Source of the DNA: Candidatus Anaerostipes excrementavium | GTDB taxonomy: Bacteria > Bacillota > Clostridia > Lachnospirales > Lachnospiraceae | Direction: 5' to 3' | DNA length: 64,000 bases | Assembly: GCA_019114985.1 (NCBI GenBank) | Contig: DXEM01000027.1 | Coordinates: 108,522-172,521 of the forward strand | Shown: piece after piece, positions 63,623 through 64,000 of the stretch | How positions within the stretch are numbered: the first letter of the stretch is position 1 | Layout: every line of letters begins with the position of its first letter | The notes under the pieces: generated by a model | The model's database searches: none | Told to the model about the DNA's origin: nothing | Seen by the model: only the letters and a program-made list of their open reading frames with translations | Program-made: the position numbers and the translations under genes

Positions 63623-63883
63623 CTATTTGTCCGTAGTTTTTTCACAATCTTTTCTCTTTATGAATACTTCTTTCTGCATAATGAAAATCAAAGGTATGTA
63701 TACAATCCCTTGTCTACAAATATTGATAATAAAGGATGGTATTACCGCTCCCATTGCTTGGATTGCATTTGTAATGACAAAAAATATTCCAAACAACGCA
63801 CTGGTTGATAATAAAATCCTCGAAAATTCTACGCCATATTGCAAAGCGTTTATATCATATACAAACGCGCAGACTGTAGACAA
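63623..63883 (-). pseudogene. C-terminal fragment of a MATE efflux protein
   Basis: 86 codons, three hydrophobic segments: YGVEFSRILLSTSALFGI, IQAMGAVIPSFIIN and IVYIPLIFIMQKE. This is the last quarter of a MATE transporter (twelve segments, about 450 residues). Upstream text changes abruptly into a terminator-like hairpin at about 63882-63906. It has no ribosome site. A recombination breakpoint is the likely cause. Confidence 0.75.
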
Positions 63884-63907
63884 AGCCCCGGCAAATGCCG
63901 GGCTTTT
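63882..63907 (+). terminator. Terminator-like hairpin
   Basis: AAGCCCCGGC-AAAT-GCCGGGCTT followed by TT. It lies at the breakpoint next to the MATE fragment and just upstream of a TATAAT box. Confidence 0.7.
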
Positions 63908-63966
63908 CTATTCTATACCGTCTTTTTTTGATATAATAAAAATATCGGGAAAGGCGGTGTTTTTGT

Positions 63967-64000
63967 ATGATGACGAAAAATGCAGATAAAAAAAGAGAAC
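63967..64000 (+). CDS. N-terminal start of a gene cut by the window edge
   Basis: ATGATGACGAAAAATGCA opens a frame that stays open to the end (11 codons, very basic). A TATAAT box lies 30 bases upstream and a weak AAAGGCGG site precedes the ATG. Too short to name; identity unknown. Confidence 0.35.
   Translation, partial: MMTKNADKKRE

Noticed and set aside
63627..63989. 120-codon plus-strand frame
   Set aside because: It reads through the MATE fragment and the terminator hairpin on the opposite strand; no ribosome site.

Overview
The window looks like chromosomal DNA of a low-GC anaerobic gut Firmicute, most likely a Lachnospiraceae member. The grounds are two oxygen-sensitive glycyl-radical enzyme loci, AT-rich intergenic DNA with GGAGG ribosome sites, an hrcA-grpE-dnaK-dnaJ heat-shock operon under a perfect CIRCE operator, and Clostridia-type gene order (prmA-rsmE-cysteine desulfurase; polA-coaE). 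No rRNA, insertion sequence, transposase or CRISPR array was seen. One tRNA (Leu, anticodon CAA) and one probable 6S-like RNA are present.

Layout. 1-4 kb, minus strand: cysteine desulfurase (cut by the window edge), rsmE, prmA and a CPA1-type cation/proton antiporter. 4.1-9.5 kb: a run of small accessory genes (two GNATs, DUF1349, DUF6630, flavin-binding PNPOx, VanZ) with gene relics. 9.6-16 kb: HAD phosphatase and the heat-shock operon, with a duplicated structured repeat between grpE and dnaK. 16-21 kb: DeoR regulator, fructose-6-phosphate-aldolase-type enzyme, glycyl radical enzyme and its divergent activase, matching the E. coli ybiW/fsaA arrangement. 21.2-23 kb: MarR regulator and MATE pump sharing a repeated operator. 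23-32.5 kb: polA-coaE-yycJ-ACT-UPF0210-tyrS, cysK, an Rrf2 regulator and a Nudix hydrolase. 32.5-35.8 kb: a second glycyl radical enzyme and activase of unknown substrate. 36-46 kb: an accessory island beside tRNA-Leu, with many immunity-like and orphan genes (SUFU, SMI1/KNR4, an Imm70-like protein, a GrpB-cytidine deaminase fusion, DJ-1) and several visibly broken genes. 46-50 kb: TetR/44-residue membrane peptide/esterase, a BFD-like ferredoxin, an AI-2E family transporter, a 6S-like RNA and DUF5662. 50-56.4 kb: glutamate synthase gltBD. 56.7-64 kb: MATE pump, an OPT transporter operon with a PqqD-fold and a membrane-anchored protein, pepD, a frameshifted LysR gene, a MATE fragment and a new gene entering at the right edge.

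How it fits together. The conserved blocks give nitrogen assimilation (gltBD), cysteine synthesis and sulfur transfer (cysK, Rrf2, cysteine desulfurase), proteostasis, replication/repair and anaerobic radical chemistry. The islands at 4-9 kb and 36-46 kb are mosaics of single small genes on one strand. Many resemble immunity proteins of polymorphic toxins, yet no toxin gene is visible, and several members are decaying by in-frame deletion, frameshift or truncation. The best leads for undescribed biology are the orphan glycyl radical enzyme pair, the OPT/PqqD/membrane-protein operon, the covarying repeat inside the heat-shock operon and the orphan immunity island.

Starts were chosen by ribosome site spacing, so several are shorter than the longest open frame. 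Family names come from recognition of motifs, not from a database search.
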